Below, piece by piece: positions 21,601 through 28,105 of a stretch of DNA of 64,000 nucleotides. The notes under the pieces are model-generated. The model had not been told where the DNA came from, ran no database searches, and saw nothing but the letters and a program-made list of their open reading frames with translations. The stretch lies in assembly GCF_019977315.1 (NCBI RefSeq), contig NZ_AP024652.1:2914001-2978000 (forward strand), written 5' to 3'. The stretch comes from Arthrobacter sp. StoSoilB22. Its GTDB lineage: Bacteria > Actinomycetota > Actinomycetes > Actinomycetales > Micrococcaceae. How positions within the stretch are numbered: position 1 is the first letter of the stretch; every line of letters starts with the position of its first letter. A program made the position numbers and the translations under genes.

Positions 21601-23541
21601 GAAGGAATCGCTCAGGAGATCTCCCGTGGCCAACGGGTCTACACCCACGGGGTACTTGAGTCCGAGATCGTACAGGAAGAAGTCGCGGTGATCCGAGGTC
21701 TCAATCTCGAAGGGCCGCTCATCCAGGACCTCAAGGCCGAGATTGTGGAAGTAGGGAAGGATCTGGCTGAGGCTCTTGGGCTCCATCAAGTAGAGCTTGA
21801 CGCGGGCATCCTCTTCCAAGGCCTCACCGGCGCCCTCAGGGAGATACACATGGACGCCAGGCCTGATCTGCTTGGTTACCCGGCCTGCCCGCTCTGCCTC
21901 CGCTCCATATTTCTCGAAGCGCTCAATGTCCTCAAGAGCGTCTTCCACTTCGTAGTCAACACGGTAGCCTGCAGGGAATGCCTCGGCCCAGAGTGCTGAC
22001 AAAACGTCGGCATCCGCCGAAGACCTGTGCTCGCGGAGAACCTCTGAGATACCTTCACTCCACGATCTGGAGGCGCGCATCAGACGTTGTTCCAACTCTT
22101 TTACGTCCACTTCCGCCAGTTCAGCTGTGCGGGGCAACCTGATCCTGAAGAAAACACGGGCCAAGGCAGATTCAGTGATCCGGGCCTCGTAGTCGATGCT
22201 CTCGGCATGGAACGTTTCGCGAAGCTCCTGCTCGATTCGGAGACGAACACTGGTGGTGTAACGGTCACGAGGCAGGTAGACCACTGCGGACATGAAGCGG
22301 CCGTAAATGTCCGGGCGCAAGAACAGCTTGGTCCGCCGGCGTTCCTGGAGCCGTTGAATTCCGGTGGCCGTGGAGGCAAGGTCCGGAATCTCGATCTGGA
22401 AGAGTTCGTCGCGGGGATACGTTTCGAGGATTCCCAGAAGGTCCTTGCCGGAGTGGGAGTCAATGGGGAAGCCGGCGTTACGAAGAACAGCGTCCACCTT
22501 GTCCCGAACAATCGGGATGCTGCGCACGGATCCGGTGTATGCACTCGTGGCGAAGAGGCCGATGAAGCGGCGTTCCCCGTTGACGTTGCCCAACGCATCA
22601 AAGCTCTTGACGCCGATGTAGTCGAGATAGGCGGGTCGGTGCACAGTGGAGCGCGAATTGGCCTTGGTGATCACCAAAGCACGCTTTTCCCTTGCACGCT
22701 TCCGGCCCGCATCCGTGAGGTGCTGGACTTGACGCGTGGTGTCTCCGGCACGCAGGAGGCCCAGGCCGCTGTCTTCCCGGAGCTGAAGAACGTCCTCACC
22801 GTTTTCATCCACAAGGTCGTATTCGCGGTAGCCCAGGAACGTGAAGTTTCCGTTGTCCAGCCAACGCAAAAGGTCTTGTGCCTGCCTGAGCTCAGCCACT
22901 TGCTCGGGGTGCGTCACGCCACCCAATGCCTCGGCCAGCTCGAGCGCCTTGCTGCGCATCTTGGGCCAGTCCTCCACTGCCGCCCTGACGTCGCCGAGGA
23001 CACGTTGGAGCCCTGCGATCAATTCTTCCCGCGCGTCGTCACCTATCCGGTCAATTTCAACCGCGATCCATGACTCCATGTGGGAAGCGTTATCGCCATC
23101 GCCCAGCAGATGGGCCACGCTGGGGAGTGCTGCGGTGTCGCCACTGGAAATGCCGACATTGGAGGGGACCCTGGAGATACTGGTGAGCTCGCCGGATTTG
23201 CGATCACGGGTGACCACGAACAGAGGGTGCATGACCAGCCGGATGGCGCAGTTCTGGCGAACAAGCTCTGCATTGACGGAGTCGACCAGAAACGGCATAT
23301 CGTCAGTGACGATGTAAACGACACTTCGCTCGGGCTCACCGGCGATTTTGACGACTGCATTCCCAGGTAGACGGGACTGGGCGATGTCCCTGTGCTTTGT
23401 AGCCCGCGCAATCAAGAGTTCGGGCGAATACGCACGTGAATCCTCCTCTGCAAGGTGTTCATAGTAGTCACCGAAGAACCCTTCACGGACAACTGCTGCA
23501 TCGGACCGATCCTCCACGCTGGATCCTGACGACATCGACAA
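18679..23541 (-). CDS. gdh: Large NAD-dependent glutamate dehydrogenase (L_180 class)
   Basis: This 1620-residue protein is close to the 1624 residues of the M. tuberculosis enzyme Rv2476c. It converts glutamate and NAD to 2-oxoglutarate, ammonia and NADH. The first half is the regulatory part with ACT-like segments (for example VYIVTDDMPFLVDSVNAEL). The catalytic part carries GGLRWSDRREDFRTE and VPTGAKGGFFAKK with the active-site lysines, and the NAD-binding VVGVGDMSGDVFGNGM. GGAGG lies nine bases before the ATG. It stands alone between the PdtaS-like kinase and the CpaE-like gene. In mycobacteria this enzyme is inhibited by GarA, which is not seen here. Confidence 0.95.
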   Translation of the reverse strand: MSMSSGSSVEDRSDAAVVREGFFGDYYEHLAEEDSRAYSPELLIARATKHRDIAQSRLPGNAVVKIAGEPERSVVYIVTDDMPFLVDSVNAELVRQNCAIRLVMHPLFVVTRDRKSGELTSISRVPSNVGISSGDTAALPSVAHLLGDGDNASHMESWIAVEIDRIGDDAREELIAGLQRVLGDVRAAVEDWPKMRSKALELAEALGGVTHPEQVAELRQAQDLLRWLDNGNFTFLGYREYDLVDENGEDVLQLREDSGLGLLRAGDTTRQVQHLTDAGRKRAREKRALVITKANSRSTVHRPAYLDYIGVKSFDALGNVNGERRFIGLFATSAYTGSVRSIPIVRDKVDAVLRNAGFPIDSHSGKDLLGILETYPRDELFQIEIPDLASTATGIQRLQERRRTKLFLRPDIYGRFMSAVVYLPRDRYTTSVRLRIEQELRETFHAESIDYEARITESALARVFFRIRLPRTAELAEVDVKELEQRLMRASRSWSEGISEVLREHRSSADADVLSALWAEAFPAGYRVDYEVEDALEDIERFEKYGAEAERAGRVTKQIRPGVHVYLPEGAGEALEEDARVKLYLMEPKSLSQILPYFHNLGLEVLDERPFEIETSDHRDFFLYDLGLKYPVGVDPLATGDLLSDSFGAAITGAVESDNFDRLVLREGIHWRQVVVLRAYAKYMRQMGNTNSFGFIADTLLGNPDVARGLNELFSARFDPTVAEEQRPERQAAARAALAESIEQVATLDADRVLRTFVNLIEATLRTNYYQNKEYLSFKLDPTSIDGLPFPRPMYEIWVYSPRVEGVHLRFGKVARGGLRWSDRREDFRTEILGLVKAQTVKNAVIVPTGAKGGFFAKKLPNPAADRAAWMAEGIESYKTFIRGLLDITDNLVTSADGERLVPPSDVVRHDGDDSYLVVAADKGTATFSDTANGLAAEYGFWLGDAFASGGSVGYDHKAMGITARGAWESVKRHFSELDLDTQTEEFTVVGVGDMSGDVFGNGMLLSRHIRLLAAFDHRHIFLDPAPDASSSFDERQRLFELPRSSWDDYDRSLISEGGGVYPRQAKTIPVSEQVRKALGLPEGTTQLSPPELLRAILLAPADLLYNGGIGTYVKASTETHAAVGDKANDAIRVDGRDLRVKVVGEGGNLGLTQRGRIEAALQGVILNTDAIDNSAGVDCSDHEVNIKIFVDRMVAAGKLDAAERAGFLADMTDEVGRLVLQDNIDQNILLLNDRTRVADWSPSYERLMDWLEKSADLKRDLEALPTTETLRSRLEQGQGLTSPELAVLAAYAKIELAAALRDSNLADDPWFADTIRNYFPKQLREKFDAELDTHPLRREIIATVVANDIINLGGITFAFRAIEETSANEVAVAKAFVALREIYDLDPMVAELNALPASFPTEHWSEVHLDIRRLLDRAVRWVLGQGMASQPISDVVESFKPLLAPLRAKLLDYLRGEDKVRISGWLDKARGWELPDHLAKRWAELFESYALLDIARIAETGSEGVEDVAHVYYTVFNRFHVDSLLERISSLPRDDRWQALARAALRDDLYSTVADMTTSVLESTESGTVAEERLKAWEGQNAEQLARAKTMFDEVNALEADDMASLSVALRLLRSIVRR

Positions 23542-23592
23542 ACGCCTCCATCACATGTTGATTGCTGCGACTCTGCAGCCCACATGGCGAGC

Positions 23593-24906
23593 CTAGCGCT
23601 TTGGCAGACGCAAAGCTCTGATAGTTCGGCCAAAGGAATCCTGTTTTTGCTGGACAGGTGCACAGACCAGCCCTACTATGGCCTTTCGCAGGGGCGAGTC
23701 GGGTGCTACTTCCAGTAATACTGAACCCGTGAGTAAAGCCGCGTCACATGCCACGGGGTCAGCGGGAAGGTAGGCGTCCACGCCCACTCCGGGGCCGTAT
23801 CGGTCCCACGCATCGTTCAGTTGTTGCCGGGGCGAATGGCCAACTGCCGAGCGCTTCACCTTGTTCAACACGACCCGGGGAGATACCTCCGGGACCGCAG
23901 CCTCAAGCTCCGCCAGTCCCCGTACCAAACGTGGCACTCCAATCGCGTCGGCGGAACCAACGGCAAACACAACATCAGCCATTTCCAAGCTCCGCAGGGT
24001 GGCGGCATTCCGACGCGGAGCCATAGTGTCGAAGCTAAGCTCTTCGTCTGATTCAAGGCAGAAACCTGTGTCCACCACAACATGATCCGCTAGTTGCCGC
24101 GCCGCATCCAGAACCATCGCGACGGCTCCCGCCCTGAGTTCGGTCCATCGATCCGCTCTGGTTGTACCCGTCAGCACCCTAAAAGTTCCTCCCTTGGTGA
24201 AGACAGGAATCGCCACCGCCCTGAGGGCTTGACCATCCAGCAGTCCCTGGTCCGCCAGTCGGCAAGCCTGGGCAAAACCAGCCGACTCCTCCAGAAGGCC
24301 GAGCACCGCCGACATGCTTGCGCCGTAGCTGTCCGCATCCACCAGAAGGACTGATTTGCCTTCCGCGGCCAACTCCGCCGCGATGTTGGCAGCAAGGAAC
24401 GTCCTTCCGGGGGCGCCGATCGGCCCCCACACGGCAATGATCCGGCCGCCTCCCTGCGGAGTCTCTTCATCCCTGCGGTCCGATTCCGGCATCGAGCGCA
24501 GCTCTGCCCCAGGATCGGCAAATCCGGTGTCTCGGGCGGAGGCAGGCAGGCTTTGCCGGCTCCCCCTGCCAACGGCCTCAGATATTTTGGCCGCCAAGTC
24601 ACCGGCTTCGATGCCCGTCATAGCCGGTAAGGCACCTATGGAGTGCAGACGTTTGGCCTCGGCTGGATCGTCCGTCAGGGCGATGATTGAGACACCCACC
24701 GCCCCAAGACGATCAACCAGCGTGGTGGTGAGTTCCTCGCAGCCCTCCGCTACGACGGCGGCAACCGCGAGGCCGCTTTGGCAAGCAGCAATAAGCTCAG
24801 CAAGCTCCGAACAACGGCGCACAACCGTTACGGGACCGCGGAGGCGCTCCAACCCGCCCACTACAGCTTCCTGAGCGGAGCCGACGGTCACTACAGGAAT
24901 GCTCAT
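23593..24906 (-). CDS. CpaE/TadZ-like ParA-fold protein with a defective Walker A motif
   Basis: This protein has 437 residues from the ATG at 24906, which overlaps the stop of the SAF-domain gene (ATGA). The N-terminal 115 residues look like a receiver-type fold, as in CpaE and TadZ. After a polar linker comes a ParA/MinD-type domain with GPIGAPGRTFLA at 161-172 and LLVDADSYG at 187-195. The deviant Walker A motif normally reads KGGxGKT; here isoleucine replaces the signature lysine and arginine replaces the P-loop lysine, so ATP hydrolysis is doubtful. CpaE and TadZ place Flp pili at the cell pole, but no CpaF, TadB/C or pilin gene is present. A septum-site or localisation role is possible. 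Confidence 0.75.
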   Translation of the reverse strand: MSIPVVTVGSAQEAVVGGLERLRGPVTVVRRCSELAELIAACQSGLAVAAVVAEGCEELTTTLVDRLGAVGVSIIALTDDPAEAKRLHSIGALPAMTGIEAGDLAAKISEAVGRGSRQSLPASARDTGFADPGAELRSMPESDRRDEETPQGGGRIIAVWGPIGAPGRTFLAANIAAELAAEGKSVLLVDADSYGASMSAVLGLLEESAGFAQACRLADQGLLDGQALRAVAIPVFTKGGTFRVLTGTTRADRWTELRAGAVAMVLDAARQLADHVVVDTGFCLESDEELSFDTMAPRRNAATLRSLEMADVVFAVGSADAIGVPRLVRGLAELEAAVPEVSPRVVLNKVKRSAVGHSPRQQLNDAWDRYGPGVGVDAYLPADPVACDAALLTGSVLLEVAPDSPLRKAIVGLVCAPVQQKQDSFGRTIRALRLPKR

Positions 24907-25544
24907 CGAACAACGCCCGTGGGGTTCCACACGACGGAGACCTTGGCCCTGTTCGCCTGGGCGCCCAACAATTTCGGCATTTGTTCATCCGTCACCAGCA
25001 CCATCACCACAGTTGTTCTGGCCGAGCCCAACGTAGTACTCCCAGGAGTCACCGCGGCAATTTCTGCGCTCGGCAGGAGCATCTCCGGCGCGTCAAAAGC
25101 GCTGCTTGCACCCGGCATGGAGACCCACACGTCCACCCTGGCGCCTGGAACGGCCTGCGGGGGGAGTTCTTCCTCCAAGGCAATCGCTACAGGTTTGCGG
25201 TCCAACGCATCGGCGACTCCCAGGCTTGCCCGAGGGATCAACTGGTTCTTTGCCATCCGCTGCAGTGCCACGCTGCTCTCCGCAAGCCCTTGTTCCACAG
25301 TGATGTAGCCGGCCTCAACGTCATCCAAACGAACTTTGACAATGGAGAGGTCCGCCTCCGTGACCACCTGACCTATCGCGATGTCTTCCCGGGCGGCGAA
25401 GACCTGGGTTGTCCTGTCTGCGGTGCCCACCAAGGCAATGACGCCTGCGACGGACCCCAGGACCAGCAAAAGACCGATAAGAAGCCGCGGATCTTTCCAT
25501 GATGGTTTCCTTAGCCTCGCGGCCACGCCGATACTTTCTCCCAT
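24903..25544 (-). CDS. SAF-domain membrane protein, CpaB/RcpC-like
   Basis: This protein has 213 residues from an ATG at 25544, which follows AGGAAA; an upstream ATG at 25598 lacks a ribosome site and adds an unlikely peptide. A basic N terminus precedes one membrane helix (LLIGLLLVLGSVAGVIAL, about residues 22-40). Then comes a SAF domain with VFAAREDIAIGQVVTEADLS, which also occurs in CpaB of Flp pilus systems and in antifreeze-type proteins. The rest looks extracytoplasmic, with a second CpaB-like region (RVDVWVSMPG). It is coupled to the CpaE-like gene. The missing secretin, ATPase and pilin genes argue that this pair does not build a classical Flp pilus. Confidence 0.75.
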   Translation of the reverse strand: MGESIGVAARLRKPSWKDPRLLIGLLLVLGSVAGVIALVGTADRTTQVFAAREDIAIGQVVTEADLSIVKVRLDDVEAGYITVEQGLAESSVALQRMAKNQLIPRASLGVADALDRKPVAIALEEELPPQAVPGARVDVWVSMPGASSAFDAPEMLLPSAEIAAVTPGSTTLGSARTTVVMVLVTDEQMPKLLGAQANRAKVSVVWNPTGVVR

Positions 25545-25699
25545 TTTCCTGCTTCCCCGCTTTGAGTTACGGCATGGTGGAAGCACCTGCCTCCTCATTC
25601 TTACCGGCGCATTTTCGCGGAGCCAAGGCCACCGGCCTCAAATGGGCCGAAACTGTGGATAACTACACCAAACATCAGCAACGGTGGCAAAATGAAGCC

Positions 25700-25921
25700 A
25701 TGCCCCGATTCCTGACTCTTGCGGACGTCGCAGAACAACTACAAATCAACTCGCCACAGGCCTACGCGCTGGTTAGGAGTGGCGAGCTGAAGGCCATTCA
25801 AGTGGGTGGCCGAGGACAGTGGCGTATCGAAGAGAAGATGTTGGAGCAATATATCGAAGACCGCTATGCAGAAGCTGGCCGCATGATCGAAGAGGCCAAG
25901 GCCAAAACCAACCGGTCTTAG
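25700..25921 (+). CDS. Excisionase/BldC-type small helix-turn-helix protein
   Basis: This 73-residue protein starts MPRFLTLADVAEQLQINSPQ. It has a MerR-like HTH_17 fold: the first helix-turn-helix is at about residues 5-25 and the wing reads GGRGQWRIEE. The C-terminal helix EQYIEDRYAEAGRMIEEAK is longer than in phage excisionases. There is no recombinase gene nearby, so a regulatory role like that of BldC is more likely than excision. The gene is divergent from the CpaB-like gene and convergent with the Sm-like gene, whose stop overlaps its own by three bases. Phased TCAAA repeats 680 bases downstream are the kind of direct repeats such proteins can bind, but this link is a guess. Confidence 0.8.
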   Translation: MPRFLTLADVAEQLQINSPQAYALVRSGELKAIQVGGRGQWRIEEKMLEQYIEDRYAEAGRMIEEAKAKTNRS

Positions 25922-26505
25922 TCCCCGCCGCTCCTGAAGTCCTGGTTACCCGCCGAGCAAAGCGCTGCCAACGAACTGAAGGGAATGGTCATTACCGCAG
26001 CCACCCTGCCGGGCCGGCGCGATTCACCGTTCTGAACCACCGCAAGGTCAAGGTAGTCCCGGCCGACCCTGTCTATTACTCCTTGCAGCTCATATCCATC
26101 ACGTGCCGCTACTTTCAGATGAACCACCAGCTCGGCACGATCGCGTGCCAGTGCCCTCAGTGCTGAGGCGATGCCCAGCGACTGCTGTATCCGGGACGCA
26201 GGTTTCAGCGCTACCCTGCCGAGTCCTTCGTATGTCACAACGGAGGGATAGGGCAGTAACCACTCCCGCGCTCGCTCCGTCAAGACCAGCCATTCGCCGC
26301 CCACGTGGCTCAACCGTCCTCGTAGGACCCTGCCGTCAATCAGAACGACCTTGATGTCCGCTCCGAAGGCCCCACGCAGACGGTCAGCCAATTCGATGCC
26401 CGCCAGCTCAACCCTTGCCCGCTCTGTGATCTCGAGTTCGGCTTCCAAGGCGCGCCCCGCCGAGAATTGTGCTTCCAGATCGCTAAAGAGAGAGTCCCAT
26501 CTCAT
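25918..26505 (-). CDS. Protein with two tandem Sm-like/SH3-barrel repeats, unknown function
   Basis: I do not recognise a named family for this 195-residue protein. Two segments share one pattern: DGRVLRGRLSHVGGEWLVL (about residues 58-76) and DGYELQGVIDRVGRDYLDL (about 136-154). DG-x-x-L-x-G-x-hydrophobic-x-x-VG-x-acidic-aromatic-L is the kind of strand-turn-strand seen in LSm/Hfq-type barrels. The first 40 residues are a predicted helix rich in Glu and Ala. There is no signal peptide or membrane helix. It is convergent with the small HTH gene and the two stop codons overlap. A nucleic-acid-binding role is possible; homologs in actinobacteria are often called only hypothetical. Confidence 0.7.
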   Translation of the reverse strand: MRWDSLFSDLEAQFSAGRALEAELEITERARVELAGIELADRLRGAFGADIKVVLIDGRVLRGRLSHVGGEWLVLTERAREWLLPYPSVVTYEGLGRVALKPASRIQQSLGIASALRALARDRAELVVHLKVAARDGYELQGVIDRVGRDYLDLAVVQNGESRRPGRVAAVMTIPFSSLAALCSAGNQDFRSGGD

Positions 26506-26601
26506 GTGGTCAGACTAGGCTGCATGAAGGATGTGCGACGAATCGGAGAGGTACATCAGGGTTGCAACTGGACAAGGCACTGCAAACATGTTCAGAATGA
26601 G

Positions 26602-26635
26602 TCAAATAGATCAAACCGCATCAAATTGCATCAAA
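26602..26635. repeat. Four phased TCAAA direct repeats upstream of the LysM gene
   Basis: TCAAA occurs at 26602, 26611, 26621 and 26631, with spacings of 9, 10 and 10 bases, in an AT-rich patch in otherwise GC-rich DNA. The last repeat ends 20 bases before the GTG start, so a bound regulator could sit over the promoter or the ribosome site. Confidence 0.75.
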
Positions 26636-26654
26636 GGGAGCATGGGGGCTTTTA

Positions 26655-27428
26655 GTGGCAAAAGTATTGCGTAGTGACTCTGCCCTGGCAGCGTTTGTTC
26701 TTGGGCTGGGACTGTCCTTGGTACTTACGGGAAATGTGCTGCTTACGCAGTGGCAGGCAGCGGAGCGGCATGGTCAGACCCTTACCTTCGAACATCTTCT
26801 CGGCTTCTCAGCCAACGCAGTGGGACTTTCTGTTGTCATCTGGTGGGCACTGACGTTCTTCATCGCTTTCCTGGCATCGTTGTTGCATCGGGTTGGGCAC
26901 AAGAAGAGCGCCCATCTCCTTTCACGGTTCAGCCCCGCCTTTATGTTGCGGCTCGCGGTGGCCGTCGTGAGCCTGAATCTCATGGGCGCGGGAATAGCCC
27001 AAGCAGATGCCGCACCACCGGAACCTGGCTGGCAAAGCGCCTCTCCTCATAGGGCGCCGGGAAAAGCGGCGTGGACTCCGGCTTCCTTGGACCGCGCGAG
27101 TTCCATCCCGCGATCTGTAGACGATGCCCATGCTTCAGCATCCCGGCCTCATGACCCGCGCTGGCAACCCCGGCCCCCCGTGGTTGACCCGGGGTTGCTA
27201 AGCCGCCAGTCCACACGTTCAACCACCCTAGCGGGAGAAGCCGCCGTTGTTGTTGAGGATGGCGACTCGCTATGGTCGATTGCGGCCTCCCGGCTCGGAC
27301 CCTTTGCAACCGACGTGGACGTCGCGTTGACGTGGCCCAAGTGGTATGCCGCCAACAGGGCAGTCATCGGAGGGGACCCCACCGTGCTACTCCCGGGGCA
27401 GGTTCTTCAGCCCCCGGCACCAAGCTAG
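26655..27428 (+). CDS. Membrane protein with C-terminal LysM domain
   Basis: This 257-residue protein starts at a GTG preceded by GGGGG. There are three membrane segments (about residues 8-30, 48-72 and 92-114, the last ending with an AQADAA signal-like sequence). A proline-rich linker of about 90 residues leads to a C-terminal LysM domain with VEDGDSLWSIAASRLG and PTVLLPGQVLQPP. LysM binds N-acetylglucosamine-containing peptidoglycan, so the linker probably reaches into the wall. The domain has an insertion (TWPKWYAANRAVIGG) of the kind seen in LysM proteins linked to large regulators. It is followed by the Rv3235-family gene and preceded by phased TCAAA repeats. Confidence 0.85.
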   Translation: MAKVLRSDSALAAFVLGLGLSLVLTGNVLLTQWQAAERHGQTLTFEHLLGFSANAVGLSVVIWWALTFFIAFLASLLHRVGHKKSAHLLSRFSPAFMLRLAVAVVSLNLMGAGIAQADAAPPEPGWQSASPHRAPGKAAWTPASLDRASSIPRSVDDAHASASRPHDPRWQPRPPVVDPGLLSRQSTRSTTLAGEAAVVVEDGDSLWSIAASRLGPFATDVDVALTWPKWYAANRAVIGGDPTVLLPGQVLQPPAPS

Positions 27429-27586
27429 TAAGGCCGGGACTTCAGTGCCCGCTTCCTCCATAAGGACCGTCCGCTCAGGGACAACCTTCACATCTCAAAG
27501 CCAATCCGTAGTGTCATCCCAGCAGAAGCCAATGAGTAAAGCGTCCCCACGCTGCAACTCATGTAGTGAATGCCAGAGGTATGACC

Positions 27587-28009
27587 ATGACCCTTGCAAC
27601 GAAAACCCGGCCAGCAGGCCCTCGGAGCACGCAACATACGGCACCAGCATCCGGCCAAAGCGGCTCGGACATCGACGTCCGGCTTGTTGCCCGAAGCATC
27701 GCGCAGGCAACCTTGGAAGTACTGGCGGGAACCCGTCCCGTCCAGCAGCTCTCACGCTCGCTGGACGCCGAGTGTTATCTGTCGCTCCAGCATCGGGCAG
27801 CATTGACCCGAAAACACTCAGCCAGGAGCCGAGGTACTGCCCAACCGCACCGTAGTCCCATGGTGCGTTCGGTTCGGGTCTGTTCCATTTCCGAATCAAT
27901 CTGTGAAGCAAGCATCGTCGTCGCTGAGGAGCAGCGTTGCCGTGCCGTCGCCATGAGGCTGGAGCGGCTGGACGGTGTTTGGCAGGTTACCGCCCTGGAA
28001 ATAGGGTAG
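27587..28009 (+). CDS. Rv3235-family protein
   Basis: This protein has 140 residues if started at the ATG at 27587, seven bases after AGAGG; upstream ATGs at 27566 and 27581 are in frame and possible. About 35 polar residues are followed by the conserved part: a helix (VRLVARSIAQATLEVLAGTR), PVQQLSRSLDAECYLSLQHR, and a C-terminal beta region reading VRVCSISESICEASIVV and DGVWQVTALEIG. This pattern is typical of the Rv3235 family, which lies near secA in many actinobacteria, as it does here. The fold of the last part resembles small SnoaL-like or NTF2-like proteins. No function is known. A strong terminator follows. Confidence 0.8.
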   Translation: MTLATKTRPAGPRSTQHTAPASGQSGSDIDVRLVARSIAQATLEVLAGTRPVQQLSRSLDAECYLSLQHRAALTRKHSARSRGTAQPHRSPMVRSVRVCSISESICEASIVVAEEQRCRAVAMRLERLDGVWQVTALEIG

Positions 28010-28040
28010 GCCCAACCGATCGTGCTTTGAGAGAAAGCAA

Positions 28041-28080
28041 AAAGGTGAAGCCTGGACGTTCCGTCCGGGCTTCACCCTTT
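28041..28080. terminator. Bidirectional terminator between the Rv3235-family gene and secA
   Basis: Arms of about 17 bases (AAAGGTGAAGCC...GGAC and its complement, one mismatch) with a GTTCC loop are flanked by AAAAA on the left and TTT on the right. The hairpin lies 31 bases after one stop and 25 bases after the convergent secA stop. Confidence 0.85.
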
Positions 28081-28105
28081 GCTGTGACCGCGTTACGGAA
28101 ACCGC

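Noticed and set aside
22087-23073. Open reading frame of 328 codons opposite the glutamate dehydrogenase
   Set aside because: It is a mirror of conserved coding sequence on the other strand, without family features or a start signal.
25700-25921. Excisionase-like protein as evidence of an integrated phage or plasmid
   Set aside because: There is no integrase, attachment repeat or phage gene nearby and the neighbours are ordinary chromosomal genes; a BldC-type regulator is more likely.
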